The position numbers and the translations under genes were made by a program. From NCBI RefSeq assembly GCF_028769735.1, contig NC_088173.1, positions 10,251,038-10,315,037 on the forward strand: 64,000 bases of DNA, in the 5' to 3' direction. The DNA comes from Zonotrichia leucophrys gambelii (taxonomy: Eukaryota; Chordata; Aves; Passeriformes; Passerellidae). This document shows positions 48,640 to 60,086 of the stretch, piece after piece. Under the pieces are notes generated by a model. It was not told the DNA's origin. It did not search any database and saw only the letters and a list, made by a program, of their open reading frames with translations. The stretch's first letter is position 1. Every line of letters starts with the position of its first letter.

Positions 48640-50060
48640 TACTGATGCCTCAACCAAACTCAACAAATTCACGAGTTTGGAGTGAGGTGGGCCACCTGCA
48701 TGCCAGGTGCCTATCAACGCTGCTCCATAACTCCCCTCCACAGCTGGACAGGGGAGAAGATACAATGAAAGGCTCATGGGTCAGGGTAAAATGCAGGGAG
48801 AGATCACTCAGCAACTATCATCATGGGCAAAACAGACTGGACTTAGGGAAATCAGTTCAGTTTATCATGAACCAAAAGACTAGGGAATCAAAAATAAAAA
48901 CTACATTTTAAAAGAGCTTTCCCCCACCCCTTCCTTCTTCCTAGGATTAACTTCACTCCTGGATTTTCTACCTCTTTCTTCCCTGCAGGGCAGGGGGATA
49001 GGGAATGGGAACTACAGTCAGTTCATCACACATGCCTATTGCTCCTCACACTCCCCCTTCTCCAACATGTCTGTTCCCCAGGAGACAGTCCTCCACAAAC
49101 TTCAGTCCTTCAGGCACAGACCACTCTAATACACCCTACTCTAATGTGGGCCCTCCCTGAGGTCTCAATTCCTGACAGCAAACCTGCTCCTGCACAGACC
49201 TTCCAAGGGCTCACAGCCTCCTCCAGGCCATCACATGCTCCCCCATGGGCTGCCCACGGGTCTCTGCTCCACTGTGGCCCTCCACAGCTGCAGGGGCACA
49301 GCTGCCTCACCATGGTCTGCACCATGGCCACAGGGGAACCTCTGCTCCTGCAGCACCTTCTCCCTCTCCTGCACTGACCCTGCTTCCTGCAGAGCTGCTG
49401 CCGTCCCATATTCTTACTCCTCTCTCTGCCTCCTGTTGCTGTTGCACAGCTTTCCCCCCTTCTTAAATCCATTATCCCAGAGGTGCTACTGCTGTGACTG
49501 CTGATCTTGGCCTTGGCCAGCAGTGTGTCCATCTTGGAGCCAGCTGCAATTGGCTCCATCAGATGCAGAGGAAGTTTCCACCAGCTTCTCACAGAAGCCA
49601 CACCTGTAGATCCCCTGCTACCAAAGCCTTGCCACACCACACCAATACATGGGGCCAGGAGCCAGGGTGATACTTTTGACTCAGACCAGCTTGGAGATAA
49701 AATTATAAAGTGATTATAAACCAAGAGCAGTAGGTTGTTGTCATTACATTGCATAGGTTCCATATTGCTATAGTTTCATACCTCCTTGATGTTTCCTGTA
49801 GGCAGCTCCTCTAGGCCCTGCCTCTTCCTTGTCCTCACAGCAGCCAACTGACTCCAGTTGCTCCCAATCAACCAATCCACTCTTTTATAATGCTCTTCTT
49901 AATGGCTACAGCTGTGGCCTGTTAAAGTCAGGCCTGCTCCCAATCTCTAATAATTGGCTCAGCTGCAACTCCTTGGGGTAAGCTTAATTACTATACTACC
50001 TTTATTTTCTTATATTGTATCCCCCTAGAGCAGGTTCTTTCCCAGTAGAGGAGAAAAATA
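48640..50060 (-). mobile_element. LTR-retroelement fragment of passerine type, minus strand
   Basis: Several blocks match an LTR family I recall as abundant in songbird genomes. On the plus strand they are ACTCAACAAATTCACGAGTT (48658), GGAGAGATCACTCAGCAACT (48797) and the CAGTTCATCACACATGCC block (49019). GGCCTTGGCCAGCAGTGTG (49509), CTTCTCACAGAAGCCACACC (49584) and CTACCAAAGCCTTGCCACAC (49618) follow. A second matching part, 49790-50060, includes CAACCAATCCACTC (49869) and GGCTACAGCTGTGGCCTGTT (49904). The minus strand is taken as sense because TATA-like ATTATAAAAG (plus 49883-49892) precedes the GC-rich part. The piece at 49665-49790 between the two parts is not recognised. No gag, pol or env sequence is seen. 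Class (ERVK, ERVL or other) and exact ends are uncertain. Confidence 0.75.
49110..49763 (-). pseudogene. 217-codon open frame within the LTR element, not a gene
   Basis: The longest open frame of the window lies wholly inside the retroelement fragment. Its peptide is rich in G, S, R, C and W, lacks a recognisable retroviral domain, and reads through what appear to be GC-rich LTR repeats. Overlapping plus-strand frames of 112, 89, 73 and 68 codons show that the openness reflects composition. Frames of this type often surface as spurious predicted proteins in bird annotations. No function is assigned. Confidence 0.6.
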
Positions 50061-51954
50061 TTCTTATAGGCTGGGAATTGGGTATTTTTTGAACTTGGGT
50101 ACGTGCCCCAGAAATCTAGTTCAATATCTGTGACTGTGAAAAAAAAATATGTCAGTCTGTTTAAAAAAATGTTTCAAAAAGTCCAACAACATAAAACCAA
50201 ATAAATTTCTAACAGATGATCAAGTTTTCAACCAGCTGGCAAATTACACTTAGGTAGTGAAAGGGGAAAGATTGTTTGTGATAATGGGCCTGCTAATTAG
50301 TTCCCCTTTGAAGAAGGAACTAAGTGAGTAAGTAAAGCTTGATGCTATATCAGAAATATTCTCCAATCTCTTATTCTTTCTGTATGTCTGAAATGGAAGT
50401 TCAATATTTATTATCAGTTAAAGCAGTCTCCAAAGTCAAAGAAAGGTCTGTCCATGATGACATCATCTTCTTCTGTACTAGAAAAGAATATATTTGGAAC
50501 ACCACTGACCCAATGTGCTGCTGATAGCTACTGTGGAATAACAACCTCATGGACAGAGTAAGATATACAAAGTTGTCATAAAGAAATGTGCTCCAGGCTC
50601 ATGACTCACAGCAATGGTTCTTACAGCACCAGGCCTTCTGTCTTCCTCACTTATAATTATCCACTTTTCATCCATCTGTGGAAAACAGAGGCCATGAATG
50701 AGAAATTCAGTTTTGTGGAATATTTTTCTTCATGACGTCCATAAAAAAGGAACTGTGTTACAAAATGTTTGCTCTCGCTTTCTTTCCTTGATATCATGCT
50801 TCCACTGCCTTGGGAAGCAAAACATTTTTGCTTTTGTTGCTTAAGACATTAAGCATGTGTGATATAACACAGAAGTCCTACTCTGCATCAGCAACCCTGT
50901 GACCCATTTTTTCACTACTCCTCTCCACCTTTTCTTCCAGAAATGTGCTTCTAAAACTCATGTTCTATATAGGCTTACTGGATAAGTGTATCTCCTCTGC
51001 CTAGAGATTTATCATAGTTGAGTAGAAGTTGTACCTGGGACAAAATATGTGAAGAGCAAGCGGGGAAGATGCTGAGATGCATGAAAGGCAGTTTTTGGAC
51101 TTAGTTCTAGGTGCTCCTTTCCTGCCTGAGCACATGGGGACAGAGATGGTGTGCAAAACAGGGAAAATGTGACGTGGGTTTGACTTTGAACGGCAGGCAC
51201 AGAACTGGGCTGCAATTCCTGTTTCAAAGATTTTGGGGCGCAGTGTAAGGAAAGAATTACAATGACCTTGGGAGAACAGAGTGAGGTAAAGAACCAGAGA
51301 GGGTTATTTAGACGCCAGTACTGAATCAGAAAGGTTGACAAATGGAAATTCCTTTCATTGGTTTCATTTCTCTAGAATTTTCCCAACAGAAAATAACAGG
51401 CAATCTAAAATGTAAGAACTATTTGAGTTAATTGTAGTAAAGTATATGAAAATTTAATTTCCCAAGGTAATCTTGCAAAGGAAATGGCAAAGGAAACAGT
51501 TTTCTTTCTAGTCTTAGGCAAAAAAGCCTAAGAAGGTTAAAAACATGGCAAATGAAGAATAAAATGTAGAAATAATGCAGTCTGAAAGAGACTAAGATTA
51601 AAAGCCTTTTCCTATGTTCAGCATTTCAATTTTATGCCACTTTTTTTGAAGGCCATTCAGCTTCATTTTATGCTTTCAATACATTTTGACTAGAAACATA
51701 AATCAGCTGACAGACACAAACTCAAGTAAGCTGAGACTTGGATTTTATAGCAATATTGATAAAAGCTAGTGGGCATTCCTGCTGGAACATTGGCATTTGG
51801 CCTGATAGAGTACTTTTAGAGATTTTTCAGATTCTTGATGCATCTAAAGAAATACTGGTGCACTGCAAGTAATAAATGCAGAAAGGGCAAGGGATGGGGA
51901 GAAGGGTTCTCTCCATGGAAACAACAAAATAATTTTTCTAACAAGATTCAAGGA

Positions 51955-51984
51955 TGAAACTTACCGAAGACTGGGTAAGTTTCA
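51955..51984. repeat. Perfect 11-bp inverted repeat, 8-nt loop
   Basis: TGAAACTTACC at 51955-51965 pairs exactly with GGTAAGTTTCA at 51974-51984. Both strands therefore present a GGTAAGT splice-donor consensus. No exon is supported on either strand. Confidence 0.7.
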
Positions 51985-54900
51985 GAGCCTGGACAAGTTT
52001 TACGCCAAGATGCAGGGAAAGATAAAATAATATTTTATAGATTTCTTTGGTTAGTTCCTATCATGCAGAAGGGAATGTGTAGGAAAAACGTGCAATAACT
52101 TTTTTATGTCAGTTTGACTGGCAAAGCATAAGCTGAATTAGACTGTATAAAAGGTGAAGTGAAGCTATTCAAGGAGAGTCATAAGTAAAAAAAAAATTAA
52201 TCCTAAATTTAAAAACATGTAAATAATTCAAAGCAGCAGATTTTCTTTTCTTTTTTTTTTTCTTTTATTTTAAGATTACTCTTTCTTTTATGTAACTCCA
52301 TCCTGGATTACCCAAATTTACTAACCAAATCAATTTACTAACAAAATCAAACTGGAAATATATCTCCCAAAATCTCTCTCTGTTTCTTCCTCCTAAGTCA
52401 GAATCAACTGTGAAAAAACCACCCTCACAGGCTTTTGTGTAGGCCATTCAGTAAAAATATCTGGTTTTGAATACTCCACAACAGCTGTCTTCACTCTGCC
52501 CCAGATCTTTGAAAATATGTCTTAATGTCTGTAAATCTCTTGTTCCACTGTTGGTTCATTCCTTCACATCACTGGATGGAGGAAGCAGATTATTTCCTTC
52601 CTCCTCAGGTCATGTTTTCTGGACATGATCATTCACCAAGCTTTTCTCTGCCATCTCTTCAGCTGGCCAGTGTTTTATTGTAAGTGCAATAACCAAACCA
52701 GGATACCAGGTGCTGGGTTTGGTTGGGTTTTTTTCCTCTTACAACAATATAAATTTGACAACTGGTGTTACCTTCAATAAAACATCTCCAATTTTTTTTT
52801 CATTTTTTGGCTTGCTAGGCAGTTTCTATCTTTCATTCCTCAGCTGATTATTTTTACTGAAGTGCAATAATTTCCATTTGTCCTGCTTGAACTGCATCCT
52901 GCTTTACAGACCAAAATACCAATTAACAAGATTGTTTTATATCTTAAACAACTCCTTCAAAGTACTTGCAGACATCCTCCGTCCATTTTCACTTGATATA
53001 AAAGAATACACCATCTTAAACCATTTTAAGATGATTCTCCCTGGCTTTCCTTTGTTTAATTAGAATTCTACAAGAATTTTTCACCTCACCACACCAAGAT
53101 TTTGGTTTCCATCACAGTTTTGCATTTTGGGAAGCTTAATGAAGTTGACATTGCAATTATTTTGTGTGCTTTGGCAGCTAGGATAAGTAACTACATCAAA
53201 CCTTTGATCAATAACTATTAGCTGTTCCATTAGAAAAATGCAAAATAGAGAGAAATCCAGATTTGAAAGTAATAACACTTGCTTAAAATTTAAAGCCAAA
53301 ATAAAACTTGTTTTTTCCTAGTATCAATTAGAACATACATCTGGATTTTCAAGCAGCAAAGTTATAGTGTAGAAAGAAAAAATGTAAAAGAAAAAAATGT
53401 ATTGAATAATAAATCAGGTATATATTGAAAGAGAAAGAGAACAAGAGCACAACAAAGTCCTGTTCTAATTGACTAATAGAAACATTTACATTTTTCGTAA
53501 GGATTAACAGATTAAGTTGCTTTATCATGAAAGGAAAAATTGCTGTTTATGACCTGGTGTTAGACAACAGTAAATGGCTTAATCTGTTTTTCTCTGAGGG
53601 TAAAACTGTATGTAGTAATGGATTTAAGAGATATATATACATAAGTTTATTTTATTAATGCACAAACTGTAAAAAGTTTTGGTACACGTGTCTGTGTAAC
53701 CTTTTACAACCAGCATTTCTATTCCAGTATTGCATGGGCTTACTTTTTTTTTTCCAAGGAAATAAAGAGTACTCTGTGCCAACTGAAAGTATGGTGAGAT
53801 AATCTTCCTAAAATTGTGCTTGACTGGAATAATGGATTCCTAATGGCAAAGTGATGATATGTGAACACCAGTCAATGTGAATTATTGAATATCAATATGA
53901 ATCAATGTGCATTAGCAAACTCAAGCTGAGAAAAACCGAAGTGCTTAGAGGTCATAACCATACACTGGGCTCCAGGAGATCTTCTCTCTGTATCATATTC
54001 CTTCTTTGTGAGACAGCACTCAGCAAATCAAAGGCAATGTAATTTCTGTGTTGTGTTCAACAGAAAATTTAGAAATGCTGTGTAATACTCTAGATTTATT
54101 CTGCGGTGTAAAACAGAATTATTGAAGTATAACAGCTCAGAATTTTAAGATAAATAAGGAAGTTTTGTCAGCAGAGTGGAACACTGAGTTCACCTTTGAG
54201 CTTTGTCTACATAATCCTTACATTTTATGCTGCATTTGTTGAATAAAATGCCATGCCATGAGTTAAACACTCTGGAAGAAATAGTTTGGAACATGAATTA
54301 GTTTCAGATAGACAAAATTAAAATAAGAACTCAGGTACATGCACATCATTAATAATTTGGTTATATTATAAAAAAAGGATATTTGTTTCTGTAGTATAGA
54401 CAAATGAAGTAGTAGTATAAAGCAAAAAAACATGTATGGTACAACAAAAACAAATAGTAAAATTAACTGAGCAGAAATTTTTGCAATACAAATAACATAA
54501 ATTTCCAAAAGAAAGAGGTCTGAGAACATATACGTGCTTGATGTTTTATTTTAATTCCAGTAAAGAAGCTTCAGCATCGGGAAATCGAGAAAAAGAAAAC
54601 TGACCACTCAGTATCACTGCAGCATTGCTCAGTTCTAGGGTTCAGGCTTTAGTTTTCCAAATTATTTGTCCTGAATTTCTAGTGCTACTCTGTACAGATT
54701 TACTAAGAAACTAAAAATGGACTGCATGTTTTACAGTAAAGTGATTTTCTCCTTCTTGATTTCAAGGTTTTGGAGAGCAGAGATAGGAAAGATTTAAAAG
54801 ATTTGTAGTCAAAAAGCCACAAAAATTCAAAACCCATGATCAGGTTGAAGTCTGAAAAATGTAAAGCAGGTCTAATAAAATTTAGAAGAAAAAATACTTT

Positions 54901-56669
54901 GTTATTTCTAGCTTAGTGTTATTAAAATATAGATAGCATCTGAAAGTTCAGAAGAGCAGAAGCAGTAGCATTGGTAGGTGTAGATGCTTTAGAAAAAAAC
55001 TGACCAACATCATGCATCATACATAACACAACTGAAAATCAGGACAAATTGTTACAAAGTATACAGTGGATTTCAAACACTATCTATTCTATACTGTATA
55101 GTATTCACTAGTGTATTCTGTTATTTAGAAAATTGTGTCTATTTATGACTTCAGGACTGAAGTGGGGACCTGCAGACTCCACCTGGGTCTACTGCTTCAC
55201 AGCCCAATCTCTGCAGCCTGAATCTGCAACAGCTTGACTCCACTTGGCACTGACAAGGACAAAAACTTACAATATATGTGAGCTAAAAGCCTATACTTGT
55301 AAGCTTGGTGCAACAAGAAAATAACTGGAGAGCAACTGATTCTGATTTTTAGGATTTATGTCTTTCAATTTCTTCTAAATGACCGAAAATTAGCTTTAGC
55401 CTCGCAGTTAAGGATTGTTAAATTTTATAGATTATTTTCCAATCTCCGATTTCTTTTTGCTTTTCAAGCTCCTATTTATTTACATTTATGAAGTATTACC
55501 CATATACCACAAAACATAAATGTCACAAAAGTAATCCTGAATGTTCCTTCAGACAAGAAATATAACATCTATTTATCTGAAGTGTAAGAATAATTGTGTA
55601 GCAAGTTATGAGAAGTCATTTTTCAAGCAAAAAATATTCTCTCTTTTGCTGGAAAAGCAGAAAGGGAACCTTTTCACTTGTGTCCCTGAGAATGCTGTTT
55701 TTCTTCAGATTAGTTCAATGATCCAGATAATAAATGAATAATAAAATCACTACTGTGCGTGATATTTTTAATTAGGGAATATATTACAACTCCTACATTA
55801 TAGTTTCAGGCAGCAAATATAATGCTCTGGATTTCTGCCTAGAATACTATTACCATTTGAAAACACTTTCTAGTAGATTCTAGGACAGGAGGGTTGATTA
55901 TCCACACAAAAGATGATGCTAAGCCTCTTTGACTAGGTAATATCCTACAAATCTATTTTTTACATCTTTGTACAGTTAAAATTCTTCTGCAAAAGTTAGG
56001 AAGAAGTTGATCCTCACAACAAATGCAATCAAATTCAAGCCATGACTATCATTTGGATACTATACATATTCACCTCTCAAAGGTGCTGCAGCACATACAT
56101 GCAACTCATTTTGGCATGGCTACACTACCTTCAGAAATTAAGTGTATCTCTTCCACAAGATCTAGGTCAAAATAAAAAGTGAGAAAATCAATCTCTGCAT
56201 GTACGTACTAAAAACTCTGTAGACCATCTGAAAATGTGTTTATGGCACTTGCAAACATTGCTTCATTTTGTTAATGATTTAGTCAGAGACTTTGAGACAA
56301 CTCCATTTTTCCAGATATTTAATTTCTTAAGAAACAATTGGAGTATTCTCAATGTCACAGGTTTATTTCCCCCATTTACCTTATTTACTCACATTAAGCT
56401 GGTAACATAAATTAGACTAAAGCATAATTTATGACTGCCTTAGGCAAATCATCTTGAAAGGCATTCAGTCTCCACCTATAAACATCAACAGACTGACAAT
56501 TCATCTCTTTCTTGGTAAATTTACTCCAGCAGCTAATCATGCTCCCTTTTACACATTTGTTTGCCTGATGGGGATGTGCACATGCCCTGTGCACCTATTA
56601 TTATTTCCTTCTCCACTAAAATGAAGTCCTGTAACATGCTGAAGTTGCCCTGCATTCTATCAAGTCTCA

Positions 56670-56690
56670 TTTGTTTGTTTGTTTGTTTTG
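56670..56690. repeat. (TTTG)n microsatellite
   Basis: Four to five TTTG units. Confidence 0.75.
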
Positions 56691-57009
56691 TTAAATTAAA
56701 CAGGCCAAACTTATTCAGATTTGCACTGGGGGGGGTATTTTTGATGATGTTACTCTTTCAAGATACTCATGCAGGCACTAGAAGCAATGTTGTTTGTTTA
56801 TTTATGACCACAAGAACAGCTGCAGCAGATCAGACAAATAAGGGATCGTTGCAGGAAGATACATGAAGATATCATATAAAGACAGGATAAGTATTTCCCT
56901 AAATATTATTATATTGGATGGACATTTCCATCTATTTCCAGAAAGAAATACATGTCCTCTCTTTTATTCAGTTACTGCTTATTAGAGGATTTTTATGCTT
57001 CAAGGTTTT

Positions 57010-57310
57010 AAGAAGCTTTGCTAAAGGACCTCATTAAAAGTATTTCAAATGGGCAGGAGATCTTCGAGAGCTGCCTGTGGCTGCCTTACCCAGCACTGTG
57101 CCTGTCCAGACAAACAGACATTGAGCAGCAGTCCTCCTCTGGACCACCCAGCCTTCCAGCATCTCCTGCAAATGTGGGACCTTGTACAGCAAACAGTGTC
57201 TTCTGTCCTGCACCAACACAGCATCATCCAACCTAGGCATGGAGCTGCTTGGGCTGGGGAAGCATTTCAAGGGAAGATAATTTCTCTTGAAATACATAGG
57301 AGGTGAAAAC
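57010..57310. other. Unassigned GC-richer patch
   Basis: About 300 bases with clearly higher GC than either side stay open in several frames (72 and 85 codons plus; 92 and 60 minus). No CR1, LTR or protein similarity is recognised. It could be an old repeat of a family I do not recall, or a conserved element. Confidence 0.3.
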
Positions 57311-57319
57311 ACTGTGATA

Positions 57320-58110
57320 AATTACAATGGAATAAAAGATGAATTTGCACATGGTTAGAAATACTTATGTAGGTTACTAATGATACTGCTGTCACCCAAC
57401 AGTATGGCTATTACAGAGCTGCTCAGAAACTTTCATAGAATATTCCAGCACAATTATTTGAACAAGGGTGCAGTACAATGCATAAATGATCTTTTTACAT
57501 GTGAATAAAGAGTTAGAGCTAGCTAGATTATCTGGTTCCAACGTGGTTAAAATATAATTATTTCACTCACAGAAAGATTCCTATTGTGTTTCCCATAACT
57601 ATGTGATGCATTCTCAATGCCCTATTGTGGCATCTGCATGCAGAGCACTTCTAAACAGTAATTATTGGTATAATTCTCACACACAGCCACTGTGTGTATC
57701 ACAAGCATGGGTGGATTCACTTGCTGAAGCAGAGCACTTGTTTTCCTTGCTGGAAACTGAGGGAGGAAAAGGAAACATAAAATCTCTTTTCGGTCTATTA
57801 TAGACTGCAAGTGGCTCCGTGCAAAAAAGGAAAGAATATTTTTGATTACATGACTGCAAAAACTGTAACACTGTCCCTTATTTTGATAGCTAGCCTACAT
57901 TTTCTTACATCCACTGCAACTACTTACGAGGTGTAAAATATTGCCTGGGCTTGATCTTCCAAGTTAAAGCTGAGCTGAAGCTTAGTGTTCTGAGAAAGAA
58001 AATACTTCATGGGACTCAAGCTAAATGAAATGCAGCAACAGGGACTGCCTTTCTTTACAGATATCATAAGGGAAATTAATATGGCCTGAGATCTCACTGT
58101 CTTTTCAGCA
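57320..58110. other. AT-rich noncoding DNA
   Basis: Nothing is recognised; short open frames only. Confidence 0.55.
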
Positions 58111-58119
58111 GAGCTATTT

Positions 58120-58330
58120 TACAAGGTAGAAGGGAAGCGTCTCCTAGCACAGGCAGCTGAAGAAACACTGGCACTGCAGCACAGGGAGAGGTGGAGCAGC
58201 AGAGCCAGGACTGCCCCCCAACAGCTCCCCTGGAGCACGGGTCAGTCTGTCCCTGGCATGCTGCAGAGCAGGAGGTGGGTGGGTAACCAAGGCCCTGCCT
58301 CTTCGGGAAGATACTGGCTGAGAAAAGATT
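58120..58330. other. Unassigned GC-rich patch
   Basis: About 200 bases of GC-rich sequence with CAG/CTG-rich words and a few CpGs lie in AT-rich surroundings. No repeat family or protein is recognised, and there is no CpG-island character over a useful length. Confidence 0.3.
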
Positions 58331-59690
58331 AAATCAAAATACGCTCACTGTGATTATTGGCTACAGCAGTTACTAAAAACTGAGGTGCCTTTGCTCATTA
58401 TTTTCAAGACCTTTGAATTTTGATGGGGTCTATGTTCTTAATCACATCTAAAATCAGGTTTGCTGTATTTCTTTCCAGGAGTCAATAGGTAACTATGCTA
58501 TCATCCATAAATCACATCCATCCATGTGACTTAAAAGGACAAGTTATTTTCTCTCTGAAGCTGACAGTCAAAATAGATGTCCAGGAAATAATGCTTTGTT
58601 TCATTATACTTGTGATCATGAACAGATCCTTTTCTACTAGCCTATGTTGATATTTACATAATAAATCTAATCAGAGCATATTCAAAGCACAAGGTGTAAC
58701 AAAGAGTGTCAAGTGAAAATGGGTTCCTACCTGCACCATGAAACACAAAAACACACATGGAGCTCATAAAAGATATTTTAATTAAAAGAAAAAAAAAGGT
58801 TAAATTCCATCGATTTTTTGTCCTTGATACATCCCTTGCCAAAATTGTTGCCATTTGGTCAGAATCAGAAACATCAGAAACATCCATTTAGTCATGATCC
58901 ACGACAGTGCTCCCAAAAGCACTGAGATAGCTTTACTGACATCTCAGTATTTTGCTTTCCATTGCACCCTTAGCCACTTAAAATGCTACAGGCTATCAGC
59001 ATACTGATGCTGCAAAATGTAAATATGGGAAATGGGCCCACCTCCTAACCTCTCAGGAGGCAGTCAGTGGACATTGGCCAAGCTAACATTTACATTTCCA
59101 GATCATCAACATCCCCCTATCTCCAGACAAACAGTCTTGTGACAAAGATGTTTTAACACTAGGACAGAAAGCATGGGATGTTGAGTAGAAGGCTACTTCT
59201 CAGGATCCTGTACTTGCCCTGCAAAGTCTGTCTCTACCCAGTAACCACCAAAAACCACCCATACCCTACAGAGTAATGCACCTGGGCCTACATTCCTGAA
59301 GAAGCAAACAAAAGAATTCAAGATCTCACAGGTCAGAAGGAAAAAGCTACCTCCTAATGTATGCAAACTGCATCCCTCTGCATATTTTTAGGTGTATACT
59401 GATTGACTTGTCTCAGTGCTTAAAATTAGGCCAAGTCTCTTTCAAGAACTACTGATGATGATATTATTAACTTTTGGTATTTAAATTTTGTTAGTAACAC
59501 CTGATTTATCCTACTAAACAGCAGTACTATTTCATCCTTAGCTCTGGACTGGAAGTTTACAGCTTTGAGGTTTTCATTTGTTTTGTCTTTTCAGAAGGTG
59601 CCAATAGAAGCAAACTACCCATCAAACTGATATGAATACAGATTGTTGCATGAGGGATGCATTACAATTTTACCTTTCTTTTAAAAGGTA

Positions 59691-59730
59691 TGTTTTTAAA
59701 GGTTTTTAAATGTTTTTAAAGATTTTAAAA
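59691..59730. repeat. Decamer tandem repeat, four copies
   Basis: Four consecutive 10-base units follow the pattern NKTTTTTAAA: TGTTTTTAAA, GGTTTTTAAA, TGTTTTTAAA and a diverged GATTTTAAAA. The 10-bp period is close to one helical turn and each unit has a T5A3 junction. Confidence 0.8.
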
Positions 59731-60060
59731 CATTAGTTATTTTAATTGGTTCTAGATTCAAATAGAACAAATTGAGCAGCCAAATAATTGTTCCTTCTTC
59801 TGTCTTCAACTCCCTTGAAAGGTCACAGAACTTTTTTTTTTTCAATAAAAAGCTGGGATTGTATCTGCCTTAAGATTTAATTGTGATATAACTTGTATTG
59901 ATATAAGGATTAGTTTTACTTAGATGTAATAATTACAAAGACATTCATAATAATCTTAGTTCAATATTGGATATAAGCAGGCCTTGGCTCCCCATGAGAT
60001 AAAGAACTGAATCCTGTGTATTCTGGCTGAGGCAGTTCAGAAGGTCAATAAGCAGGATTT

Positions 60061-60086
60061 CTTTGTCATTTAGCTTTGTCATTTAG
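60061..60086. repeat. Exact 13-bp tandem duplication
   Basis: CTTTGTCATTTAG occurs twice in direct succession. Confidence 0.8.

Larger units (their letters stand above)
50070..57000. other. AT-rich noncoding DNA
   Basis: No gene or interspersed repeat is recognised in about 7 kb. It contains a perfect 11-bp hairpin at 51955-51984, a T-rich stretch at 52240-52270, purine-rich runs near 53370-53460 and a (TTTG)n run at 56670-56690. Open frames stay at or below 109 codons. Confidence 0.6.
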
